DNA of 15,596 nt from Thermoplasmata archaeon. Lineage in GTDB: Archaea; Thermoplasmatota; Thermoplasmata; Thermoplasmatales; Thermoplasmataceae. Below the pieces are notes generated by a model that made no database searches, was not told the origin of the DNA, and worked only from the letters and a program-made list of their open reading frames with translations. Position 1 is the stretch's first letter. Each line of letters starts with the position of its first letter. Positions 7,374 to 13,337 of the stretch are shown one piece after another. Made by a program: the position numbers and the translations under genes. The stretch spans positions 1-15,596 of the forward strand of contig JAJZZZ010000017.1 in the NCBI GenBank assembly GCA_021797265.1. The letters are read 5' to 3'.

Positions 7374-7649
7374 TCACCTGTATAGGTTAGCCCCTTTCCC
7401 ATCATCTGGAGGAGATCCTTTTTTAATCAGTTCCTTCGGAACTTTGACCATTCTTATGATATTAGTTGCCTGGACCATATAAATCGGTAATCCAGTGTTC
7501 TGGTCATTTCCGCCTTTCATAATTGCAACTATTTCCATCTTTATCTGGATGACCGATCCATCCTCCAGCTTCACGGTGACCCATCTCGGTTCCTCTTCAG
7601 TTTCAAATCCTATAATGTCCCCTTGTGGAGGCATTTGTCCCGGCATCAT
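7374..7649 (-). CDS. Small conserved-looking protein, unknown function
   Basis: The 91-residue protein is not assigned to a known family here. After a Met/Pro/Gly-rich start (MMPGQMPPQGD) come an acidic segment and beta-rich stretches (RWVTVKLEDGSVIQIKMEIV, then GLPIYMVQATNIIRMVKVP), which suggest a small barrel or sandwich; the tail is polar and probably flexible. There is no signal peptide, membrane helix or cysteine. A good TATA box is centred ~27 bp before ATG 7649, which supports this start, makes the gene leaderless and argues that it is real. Both neighbours also run on the minus strand but are more than 170 bp away, so it is probably transcribed alone. Confidence 0.7.
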   Translation of the reverse strand: MMPGQMPPQGDIIGFETEEEPRWVTVKLEDGSVIQIKMEIVAIMKGGNDQNTGLPIYMVQATNIIRMVKVPKELIKKGSPPDDGKGANLYR

Positions 7650-7670
7650 TGAACCACATAGTCCAAATAA

Positions 7671-7680
7671 GGTTTAAATT
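7671..7680 (-). promoter_or_regulatory. TATA box for the 91-residue protein gene
   Basis: AATTTAAACC reads 7680 to 7671 on the minus strand, centred ~27 bp before ATG 7649; leaderless start predicted. Confidence 0.6.
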
Positions 7681-8036
7681 ATTTGGCAGAAAAAAATAAG
7701 GATTTTGGAGACCCGAAAGGCATTTTCTCATAAATTTCGAGGGGTGAATCCGAAGATTTAGCTCACCTTCTTTCAGGGCTGGCGGTGTCAACTGAACAGC
7801 CATAATATGGAAACTGGCTTTTTAGGAGGAAGTAAAAGAGAGGAAGTTTTAGTTCGAATCTTTTCAAAATAATGCTGTCTAAATGGCTGCGTTGGCATGA
7901 AGTAAGGTTGGCCGCTATATGCGTTCATTGATTATGACACGAGAAATGGTTGAGAAATTTCCCGTTTAAGCGACCGGGTTTGGACTCAAATTAGTGTTTT
8001 TTTACAAATAATATTTAGAAAAATATGGTTGGAGGT
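7681..8036. other. Gene-free stretch
   Basis: No convincing gene is visible. A minus-strand frame at 7603-7803 overlaps the neighbouring gene and its TATA box, so it is not accepted. The part next to 8036 is T-rich on the minus strand (TATTTTTC and a run of seven T) and probably holds the terminator of the copper-protein operon. A GGAGGA at 7826-7831 on the plus strand has no good ORF behind it. GTTCGAATC at 7852-7860 recalls a tRNA T-loop, but no cloverleaf can be built around it. Confidence 0.5.
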
Positions 8037-8615
8037 TCAAACTACAACGATTTTTCCATACATTCCCTCGGCTGCATGCCCCGGATAAGTGCAAAGATAC
8101 CAGTAGGTTCCAGGTGTGGAGAAGCTATAACTCAGGTTGGAATAGGCATAACTGCCTGAATGTACAGGTGGCAGGAAATTCATGTTATTCATCAAGCCAG
8201 AACTTTGCATCATGCTACCCATGTAGTAGGGCGGCCCTGAGTGGCTCATCACAAAATTGTGGTAAGAGTCTGTATCCACATTAATCACGGTGAAATCTAG
8301 GGTGGTTCCCTGCATTACTGTTAAAGTGGGATTAAACATCCCGAGGATTTCAAAACTGTACATGCTCGGGGCATCCATTGGCCCCATCATTACCGGCAGA
8401 TCCACCGAATTGTTAAGGTAAATTGTTGAATTGGAATGCGAAACGTATATGCCGGGTGGACTTGCATTGAGAGAAGACAGTTCTGCACCTGTCATGAATC
8501 CAGTATTCTGTGCGTTGGCATAACCTGAGAATTCCCAGATGTATGATGCAGAAATTATTACAACCAGTGCTAGTCCAGCCACGGAAATTAACCCAAACAA
8601 CCTGTGTTTGTTCAT
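8037..8615 (-). CDS. Sulfocyanin-like blue copper protein (cupredoxin), membrane-anchored, Met-rich
   Basis: This is probably a one-electron carrier outside the membrane. The 192 residues start with a charged MNKHR and a hydrophobic helix (~7-28) that acts as a signal anchor. The cupredoxin domain follows (~85-192) with a complete type 1 copper site: H119 in DSYHNFVMS, and C175, H180 and M185 in YLCTYPGHAAEGM. The arrangement and closing GKIVVV strand resemble sulfocyanin, known in iron- and sulfur-oxidising acidophilic archaea. Between the anchor and the last ligands there are about a dozen Met (M76, M77, M80, M85, M93, M101, M123, M132, M135, M136, M142, M145), more than electron transfer needs, so Cu(I) binding is possible. 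The start is supported by AGGTG 5 nt upstream, which overlaps the stop of the SHOCT gene; the 8-nt gap implies one operon. Confidence 0.88.
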   Translation of the reverse strand: MNKHRLFGLISVAGLALVVIISASYIWEFSGYANAQNTGFMTGAELSSLNASPPGIYVSHSNSTIYLNNSVDLPVMMGPMDAPSMYSFEILGMFNPTLTVMQGTTLDFTVINVDTDSYHNFVMSHSGPPYYMGSMMQSSGLMNNMNFLPPVHSGSYAYSNLSYSFSTPGTYWYLCTYPGHAAEGMYGKIVVV

Positions 8616-8623
8616 CTAAACAC

Positions 8624-8983
8624 CTATTTCCTTAACTTTTCCAACATTGCATAGTATTCCTGCTCTGAAATTTCCCCTTTTGCAAATCTCTCTCTGGCAA
8701 TTTCCTCAGCCCTGAAGCTGTAAGCACTGTCAAAATGCCGATCTGACACTCTGAGAGCATCCAGTATGAAAAATACAAATACAATTACAAAAATAACTGA
8801 TATTACCCCGATGATGGGCATTATCAAACCCATGCCATAATATCCCCCCATCATTCCGTATGGGCCGAATGTTCCATTTGTGTATCTGCCACCAAACAAA
8901 ACAGAGGTGATAATTGCAACTGCTGCAATTACGGCGACAAGCCCTACAAGAACCCAGACCAGATTCTCTGCTTTTTTCTCCAT
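8624..8983 (-). CDS. SHOCT-domain membrane protein with Gly/Met/Tyr-rich loop
   Basis: The 119-residue protein has two predicted membrane helices (~8-30 and ~52-75), joined by a short loop GPYGMMGGYYGMG, and a C-terminal SHOCT domain (AEEIARERFAKGEISEQEYY, residues ~92-118). SHOCT is a short helical module found at the ends of many membrane and secreted proteins; its role is unknown. The Met-rich loop recalls copper-handling proteins, and the gene is 8 nt upstream of the sulfocyanin-like gene, so a part in copper delivery, maturation or membrane docking of the cupredoxin is inferred. The ATG at 8983 is supported by a TATA-like GGTTAAGAA ~27 bp upstream; a perfect palindrome next to it suggests control of both genes. 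Confidence 0.82.
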   Translation of the reverse strand: MEKKAENLVWVLVGLVAVIAAVAIITSVLFGGRYTNGTFGPYGMMGGYYGMGLIMPIIGVISVIFVIVFVFFILDALRVSDRHFDSAYSFRAEEIARERFAKGEISEQEYYAMLEKLRK

Positions 8984-8997
8984 GTTTCCAATAAATG

Positions 8998-9036
8998 CTG
9001 AAACAGTTCTTAACCAATGGCTGAAACATGTTTCAG
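8998..9036. promoter_or_regulatory. Promoter with 16-bp palindromic operator for the SHOCT/cupredoxin operon
   Basis: CTGAAACATGTTTCAG (9021-9036) is a perfect 16-bp palindrome directly upstream of a TATA-like TTAAGAA (9013 to 9007, minus strand) that is ~27 bp before ATG 8983. The half-site returns as CTGAAACAG at 8998-9006 between TATA and start, and GAAATTGGTTTC at 9047-9058 is a looser copy inside the end of the regulator gene. The cluster of half-sites around a TATA box is what a dimeric repressor or activator would need. Confidence 0.6.
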
Positions 9037-9040
9037 GAAA

Positions 9041-9583
9041 CTATTTGAAATTGGTTTCTGAAAGAATTATCTCGTTGGTTACGCCCTTTCTCAGCTTTAC
9101 TATTACCCCTTTGCTTTCCAGAGAAGAGATAACTCTGGATACGGTCGCCTTGGAGGCTCCAACAGATGAAACTAGCCTGCTCTGCAGCAATCTGTTATTG
9201 TTTTTCCTGAGGAGTTCTATGATTTCTATTTCAGCCTCTGTGAAATATCTCTCATCATTGTAAGCTATGGGGGCCGGGCTATAGATTGCGGTTCCACTCT
9301 TCTTTCCGGGAGGATATTCGACTTCAGAAGTTTTATTCAGAAGAGATAGAGCCGGGATCAACGCTATGAGCTGCCTGGTGGAAACCACGGAGACCGCCAG
9401 ATTGGTTGCCAAAACCCCAAGATAGAGGAGGAAGAAACTATCTGGCACACTGCCTTCCAGATATATAAATACCAGGAAAACTGCGGTTGAAACCACGATG
9501 ATTATGAGCGAGAGCATTAGCGATATCCCATAGAATAAAGCGTTATGCAACCCACTCTTTCTCCCTTGCTGCTCTGCAGACAT
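9041..9583 (-). CDS. Membrane-anchored winged-helix transcriptional regulator
   Basis: From ATG 9583 the protein has 180 residues. Two hydrophobic helices come first (~17-42 and ~49-68, around FLVFIYLEGSVPDSFFLLYL), then a linker, then a C-terminal winged helix (~115-178) with FTEAEIEIIELLRKN, QSRLVSSVGASKATVSRVIS as recognition region and a wing (KGVIVKLRKGVTNEIIL). So a DNA-binding domain is tethered to the inner face of the membrane, an arrangement known in several archaeal MarR-like families. The frame stays open to 9805, but the extra 74 residues look unlike protein and cover the divergent chrB promoter. It lies just before the SHOCT/cupredoxin operon whose promoter carries a palindrome next to this gene's stop, so it is the natural candidate to bind there (inference). 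Weak GGGGAG 13 nt upstream; candidate TATA sequences at 9661-9690. Confidence 0.75.
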   Translation of the reverse strand: MSAEQQGRKSGLHNALFYGISLMLSLIIIVVSTAVFLVFIYLEGSVPDSFFLLYLGVLATNLAVSVVSTRQLIALIPALSLLNKTSEVEYPPGKKSGTAIYSPAPIAYNDERYFTEAEIEIIELLRKNNNRLLQSRLVSSVGASKATVSRVISSLESKGVIVKLRKGVTNEIILSETNFK

Positions 9584-9810
9584 AGCATCAATGCTCCCCG
9601 GGAGTGCAACCCTATCCGTGAAACGTGCCCATTGTGGAGTTGCGAATCTCCATCTGATGGATAAATAAGTGAAAACCTCATAATTATAAGTACGCGATAG
9701 CTTAGTTTTCCACCGGGCCACAGATTTTGAAATTAGATTCACAGAGCAACCGCTTTCATGCTTAACTTTTCCTGTAGAATTTTGTAGTGTTTCCGGAATA
9801 CACAAAGTAT

Positions 9811-9820
9811 TTTATTAAAA
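9811..9820 (+). promoter_or_regulatory. TATA box for the ChrB-domain gene
   Basis: TTTATTAAAA is centred ~29 bp before ATG 9845, which favours that ATG as a leaderless start over the ATG at 9827, lying only ~11 bp from the box. Confidence 0.55.
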
Positions 9821-9844
9821 AGAAAAATGTTGGCAGTGATTCTG

Positions 9845-10312
9845 ATGAAGTGGGTAACTAGAGAAAAGGCCAAGGTTGACAGAATTGCTTGCCCTTGGGT
9901 AATCTCAAGATTTGTGGATAAAGATCCGGTATTTCTTTTTGTGCCGAAAGAAAAAGTATTAGAAACAGCTAAGAAAGAAAATGCCATTGCATTTGACACA
10001 CCTGGGGCAGAATTGTTCCATTATGAAGAAAATGGAAAAGAATACGTGAGCTTTGATGCCGTCATAAAGAAATATAACCTCAAAGACGCAGCCCTTCTTG
10101 AATTTGCCAGGATTGTAAGGGGAGCTGATGCAAACATGCCAGATGCCCCTCCTGAGTCAGCAGGACTGGAAGCTGCAGCCCTTGGATTCAGAGAAATTGC
10201 AGAGGATGACCACGAGAACATGAAATTACAGTTTCCTTTCTACGATGCCATGTACGCTTATGTCAAAGGTAAAATGGAAGGAAAGGCAAAACTCGAACAT
10301 ACCAAGAAGTGA
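9845..10312 (+). CDS. ChrB C-terminal-domain protein (chromate/metal response family)
   Basis: From ATG 9845 the protein has 155 residues and matches the ChrB C-terminal domain along its length: KWVTREKAKVDRIACPW (2-18, with D12, R13, C16, W18), FVPKEKV, AIAFDTPGAELFHYE, FDAVIKKYNL, ARIVRGAD, and a DDHE motif near the end. In bacteria, ChrB is a ~300-residue protein linked to the chromate exporter ChrA and acts as a chromate-responsive regulator; its N-terminal half is missing here and no chrA is in view. The fixed Asp, His and Cys residues suggest a metal or oxyanion site or an enzyme activity, but the biochemistry of this stand-alone domain is unclear. It shares an operon with the beta-propeller gene 31 nt downstream. 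Confidence 0.85.
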   Translation: MKWVTREKAKVDRIACPWVISRFVDKDPVFLFVPKEKVLETAKKENAIAFDTPGAELFHYEENGKEYVSFDAVIKKYNLKDAALLEFARIVRGADANMPDAPPESAGLEAAALGFREIAEDDHENMKLQFPFYDAMYAYVKGKMEGKAKLEHTKK

Positions 10313-10343
10313 AATCTCGTTAACTTGAAGGGAAAAGATACTG

Positions 10344-11228
10344 TTGCTGAATTTTAAAATAAGAAAGGAACTTCCAGAGGAGAATGAATGCGAGTTCGAC
10401 CATGCCGATGTTGATCAGACGTCCGGCAGAGTCTTTGTGGCACATACCAGTTCCGGAACTGTTGAAGTGCTTGACGGCAAAGAAGACAAGTGGATAAAAA
10501 CCATACCTGACTGTGCTGGCGGAAGCGGGGTTGTGTTTGATCCGGTTACGAAAAAAATCTTTGCAGCCTCAAGAGCTGAAGGGCACATTCTTGCTATAGA
10601 CCCTGTTTCCCTGGAAGCAGTCAGGAAATTTAAAACCGGGAAGAAACCCAATGGATTAGCAGTTGACGGTGCAAGGGAGATTCTCATGACTGCTGATGTC
10701 GGTGACAACCAGGCAAGATTTCACAACCAGAAAACTGGTGAAATAATTGCTTCTGTTCACCTCAGCGGAAGACCAAGATGGAGCACCTACAGGAAAGAAA
10801 GTGACGAGTACATTGTCAACATAATGGACCCTCCAGGTCTGGAATTTATATCCGCGAAGGACTTCAAAAAGACCAGATTCTTCGACGTTGATCAAAAGGG
10901 CCCCCATGGACTTGTTATTGAAGGCAAGACCGCTTTTGTTGCATGTGACGACGCCACTCTAGTTACCATCGATTTAAAGGAAATGAAAATTGGCCAAAAG
11001 GCTAAATTGGAAGGGGCTCCGGATGTCCTCTGGTATAACAGGAAGCAAGACCTTGTTTATTGCAGCATTGGTGAACCTGGTGTAGTGCAGGTTTTCAACG
11101 GAAAAACTCTTGAAAAGGTACAAGAAATTCGAACAGAATATGGAAGCCACACCCTGACCTTTGATGAAAAAATGCAAAAGCTTTACACTTTCCTGCCAGA
11201 GAGCCACTCTGTTGGAGTTTACAAATAA
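10344..11228 (+). CDS. Cytosolic YncE-type beta-propeller protein
   Basis: The 294 residues are built from repeated ~40-residue blades typical of YVTN/YncE propellers: GRVFVAHTSSGTVEVLDG, KKIFAASRAEGHILAIDP, PNGLAVDGAREILMTADVGD, PHGLVIEGKTAFVACDD, DLVYCSIGEPGVVQVFNG, and SHTLTFDEKMQKLYTFLPES; about six to seven blades. There is no signal peptide or membrane helix, so it should be cytosolic, unlike many YncE relatives. The start is unusual: no ATG or GTG fits, the frame is closed by TGA at 10326-10328, and TTG 10344 is preceded by an AAGGGAAAAG purine stretch. It follows the ChrB-domain gene after 31 nt in the same direction; the pair is probably co-transcribed and functionally linked, perhaps as a sensor or scaffold. 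No catalytic residues can be named. Confidence 0.85.
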   Translation: MLNFKIRKELPEENECEFDHADVDQTSGRVFVAHTSSGTVEVLDGKEDKWIKTIPDCAGGSGVVFDPVTKKIFAASRAEGHILAIDPVSLEAVRKFKTGKKPNGLAVDGAREILMTADVGDNQARFHNQKTGEIIASVHLSGRPRWSTYRKESDEYIVNIMDPPGLEFISAKDFKKTRFFDVDQKGPHGLVIEGKTAFVACDDATLVTIDLKEMKIGQKAKLEGAPDVLWYNRKQDLVYCSIGEPGVVQVFNGKTLEKVQEIRTEYGSHTLTFDEKMQKLYTFLPESHSVGVYK

Positions 11229-11240
11229 ACATTATTTACA

Positions 11241-11254
11241 CCTTTATTTTTGTT
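11241..11254 (+). terminator. T-rich terminator-like tract after the beta-propeller gene
   Basis: CCTTTATTTTTGTT begins 13 nt after the stop codon, in the 55-bp gap before the convergent arsM gene. T-tracts of this kind end archaeal transcripts. Confidence 0.4.
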
Positions 11255-11283
11255 GCATTTCTCGTTCCGACAATAGGCTGAGA

Positions 11284-12090
11284 CTACGTGTACTTGTACC
11301 CCATGACGGTTATGCTGAACAAACTTATGCCCACTCCACCGGCATCAAGAGAACCGTAGTTTTGTCTTTCCAGCTCTTCAACATTGGTAAAACCTGCAGC
11401 CAGAATAGCCTTATAGTATTCATCCACCTGAGACGCCCCTGAAATGCAGTTTGAAAACAATTCTACATCATCCTTCATCTCTTGTGGAATGTTTTCTGCA
11501 CTCACTACATCTGAGATTATGAACCTACCCCCCGGTTTTAGAATCCTGTAAACCTCGTTGAATACTTTTTGCTTGTTTGGCGCCAGTGCAAGGACGCAAT
11601 TGCTGATTACAAGTGTAGCAAAATTGTCTGTTAGGGGAATATCTTCAATATCTCCTTTAACAAAAGAAACCTGTTCATCTAATCCCATTTTTCTTACATT
11701 TTGAGTAGCTTTGGCAATCATCTCTTCAGACATGTCTACACCCACAACCTTACCAGTAGCACCAACCCTGGAAACCGCTCTTATACAGTCAAGTCCAGCA
11801 CCAGATCCCAAATCAACTACAGTATCCCCAATCATAACTGAGGATTGGCCTATAGGGTTACCACACCCAAACGACTGCCCGCTGACATCCCCCAGTTTGT
11901 CTTTCAACTCACCATATTGCACGTCTGACGTGCAAGAGGAGCCCGCGCAGCAACTGCTTTCAGATGCTTCCACCTGTTTTTGGGAACCTGATCCTGAAGA
12001 ACAGCCAGCTGACTCGCCACAACAGCTTGATTTTGCCTTTATCCTTTCTGAATATCTTTTTATGACGGCTTGTTTTAGATTCTCTGTCAT
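11284..12090 (-). CDS. arsM: Arsenite S-adenosylmethionine methyltransferase with Cys-rich N-terminus
   Basis: It methylates As(III) with SAM in the cytosol, a detoxification route. The Rossmann methyltransferase core is complete: VVDLGSGAGLDC (91-102), GVDMSEEM (117-124), GDIEDIPL, and ILKPGGRFIISD. The three cysteines that bind As(III) in ArsM enzymes are all present: C76 (SFGCGNP), C165 (ISNCVLAL) and C215 (FSNCISGA). Before the catalytic part comes a Ser/Gly linker-like segment with six extra cysteines (C23, C24, C30, C47, C48, C53), including two vicinal pairs, which may capture or shuttle arsenite. The ATG at 12090 follows GTGGT and a TATA run (12117-12131), giving a short leader. The gene is divergent from a TrmB-type regulator only 78 bp away, and a TACT-N3-AGTA repeat lies between its TATA and ATG. 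Confidence 0.93.
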   Translation of the reverse strand: MTENLKQAVIKRYSERIKAKSSCCGESAGCSSGSGSQKQVEASESSCCAGSSCTSDVQYGELKDKLGDVSGQSFGCGNPIGQSSVMIGDTVVDLGSGAGLDCIRAVSRVGATGKVVGVDMSEEMIAKATQNVRKMGLDEQVSFVKGDIEDIPLTDNFATLVISNCVLALAPNKQKVFNEVYRILKPGGRFIISDVVSAENIPQEMKDDVELFSNCISGASQVDEYYKAILAAGFTNVEELERQNYGSLDAGGVGISLFSITVMGYKYT

Positions 12091-12099
12091 AGTACCACT

Positions 12100-12155
12100 T
12101 ACTCAAAGTAGTAGTAATTATATATATATTGATTCTCTTACTAATACTATAAGTA
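12100..12155. promoter_or_regulatory. Divergent promoter and paired operator between arsM and its regulator
   Basis: In the 78-bp gap the motif TACT-N3-AGTA occurs twice, at 12100-12110 (TACTCAAAGTA) and 12145-12155 (TACTATAAGTA). Between them is the arsM TATA run ATTATATATATATTG (12117-12131), and TAGTAA (12112-12117) and TTACTA (12138-12143) form a further dyad. The left copy lies between the arsM TATA and ATG; the right copy overlaps the TATA-like ACTATAAG of the regulator, whose GTG is ~20 bp downstream. One protein could thus control both genes. Confidence 0.6.
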
Positions 12156-12168
12156 GAGATGAGTTAAA

Positions 12169-12978
12169 GTGAAAAAAACGGATGAATTAGAGGTCATTAG
12201 TTACCGTAAACTGGTTCAGAATATCCTTCCGCAGATGCTGGAAGTAAAAATTCCCCTGAATGAGGGGAGAATCTACCTTGCTTTGCTTTTGGAACCGGGG
12301 GTGTCTGCATCGAGGTTGTGCGAAATCACTGGTATCCCGGACTCGAAGGTTTACGGTGTAATAGAAAATGCACTAAAATTGAACATGATTGAGGTGCAGT
12401 ATGGTGTGCCCAAAACCTACCGGGCTACTGCCCCCGCACCATTTATTGCAGAACTGAAGTCGGTTTTGAGAAACAGGTATGAAAATGGTCTCAAGATCGG
12501 TGAAAATATTGAGGCTCAACTTCAGGAAGTGTGGACGAAAATGAATGGGAACCACACGGAGGATAATGGAATCGAAATAGCGTATGTAGTGAAAGGAACA
12601 AAGAACATAATCTCGAAAATGAAGGAAATGCTTCTTTCGGCAAAGCATGAAATAATGATTATCCTGCCAGATTTCAGCAAGTTCACCACTATCCGTGAAC
12701 AACTTCTTGAAGCAAAACTGCGGGGAGCCAAAATAAAAATAGCAATGCCCCAAAATGGATTTGATAAACTAACCGAAGATAGTAGCAGGAATTTCAACTT
12801 GTCTGTATTGTCACCCCAATGTTGCGATACATGGTTGCTGTTGGCTGATGGGCGACTCTTGACTGTCTCTGGTATGAATTCCAGCAATGGAATGTCCGCA
12901 ATACTTACAAGGGATCGTGTTTTAATTCAGATGTCAGAGGCGTACTTCGATAACCCCTTGTGCTGTTTCAGCCCATAG
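12169..12978 (+). CDS. TrmB-family transcriptional regulator, candidate arsenic sensor
   Basis: The 269 residues begin with a TrmB-type winged helix (~27-90: LNEGRIYLALLLEPGVSASR, LCEITGIPDSKVYGVIENAL, then the GVPKTYRATAPAPFIAEL segment typical of TrmB), followed by a helical dimerisation stretch (~90-125) and a C-terminal PLD-like regulatory domain (~130-260, with EIMIILPDFSKF). Most TrmB proteins bind sugars; here the C-terminal part carries two adjacent cysteine pairs, SPQCCDTW and NPLCCFSP at the very end, well suited to bind As(III). It is divergent from arsM with a shared operator region, so arsenic-dependent control of arsM is inferred. The start is GTG 12169: the ATG at 12159 runs into TAA after two codons and no in-frame ATG lies nearby upstream. 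With TATA ~20 bp upstream the mRNA is probably leaderless. Confidence 0.85.
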   Translation: MKKTDELEVISYRKLVQNILPQMLEVKIPLNEGRIYLALLLEPGVSASRLCEITGIPDSKVYGVIENALKLNMIEVQYGVPKTYRATAPAPFIAELKSVLRNRYENGLKIGENIEAQLQEVWTKMNGNHTEDNGIEIAYVVKGTKNIISKMKEMLLSAKHEIMIILPDFSKFTTIREQLLEAKLRGAKIKIAMPQNGFDKLTEDSSRNFNLSVLSPQCCDTWLLLADGRLLTVSGMNSSNGMSAILTRDRVLIQMSEAYFDNPLCCFSP

Positions 12979-13184
12979 ATTTTATAATTCTTGCCCTCCA
13001 GGCAAAAGTGCAAGGCATATCATTTGGAAAAGCAGAGGGATTGACTATTCACACATCTCCTTAAAAATTCTCTGCTTAACTTGCAATATAGCATATAAGC
13101 ATATTACAAGAAAATTTTTCATGTTTCGTCATTCCGATATTCGCATCCATTCGATCCTCAAAAACGGACACTCCCCCCCTTACT
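12979..13184. other. Gene-free AT-rich stretch
   Basis: No ORF or RNA gene is recognised. Just after the regulator's stop a short hairpin TTGCC-CTCCA-GGCAA (12995-13009) could mark its 3' end. The rest is AT-rich with no clear repeats and leads into the tRNA-like element at 13185. Confidence 0.45.
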
Positions 13185-13260
13185 CAAATTTTAGCCCTTT
13201 GAATATATTCTCTAAGCATAAACCGATTGATTTTCAGGGACAAAATCCTGGCTAACTGCG
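13185..13260 (+). pseudogene. Decayed copy A of a tRNA-Leu-like 5' half with its promoter
   Basis: This stretch aligns over its full length with 15520-15596: upstream part CAAATTTTAGCCCTTTG against CGAATTTCAGCACTTTT, then AATATATT, then ACCGATTGATT against GCCGATTAATT, then the tRNA body from 13233 (TTCAGGG against GCGAGGG; ACAAAATCCTGGCTAACTGC against the D-arm). One base is missing between acceptor and D-stem and no matching 3' half follows, so it is not a working tRNA. The TATA sequence is kept. Confidence 0.6.
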
Positions 13261-13337
13261 CAATACTAATGAATGACTGCCCCGCCAACATTATTCAATG
13301 GTTTGAGAAACGTTGGAACAGGAAAAATATCTCAGTT

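Noticed and set aside
7603..7803. 66-residue minus-strand frame
   Set aside because: It overlaps the 91-residue gene in another frame and contains that gene's TATA box; no domain or protein-like pattern.
7852..7860. GTTCGAATC as a tRNA T-arm
   Set aside because: No pairing T-stem, acceptor or anticodon arm could be found on either side.
7804..8036. Short ORF of 19 codons at 7872 behind GGAGGA
   Set aside because: The Shine-Dalgarno is ~40 nt away, the peptide has no recognisable pattern and there is no TATA box in place.
9677..9740. Possible tRNA around TAGCTTAG
   Set aside because: It lacks the GG of the D-loop and a matching D-stem, anticodon arm and T-loop.
9584..9805. N-terminal extension of the membrane-bound regulator to a start at 9805 (254 residues)
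   Set aside because: The extra 74 residues show no domain-like pattern, and the extension covers the divergent chrB promoter. ATG 9583 directly precedes the recognisable protein.
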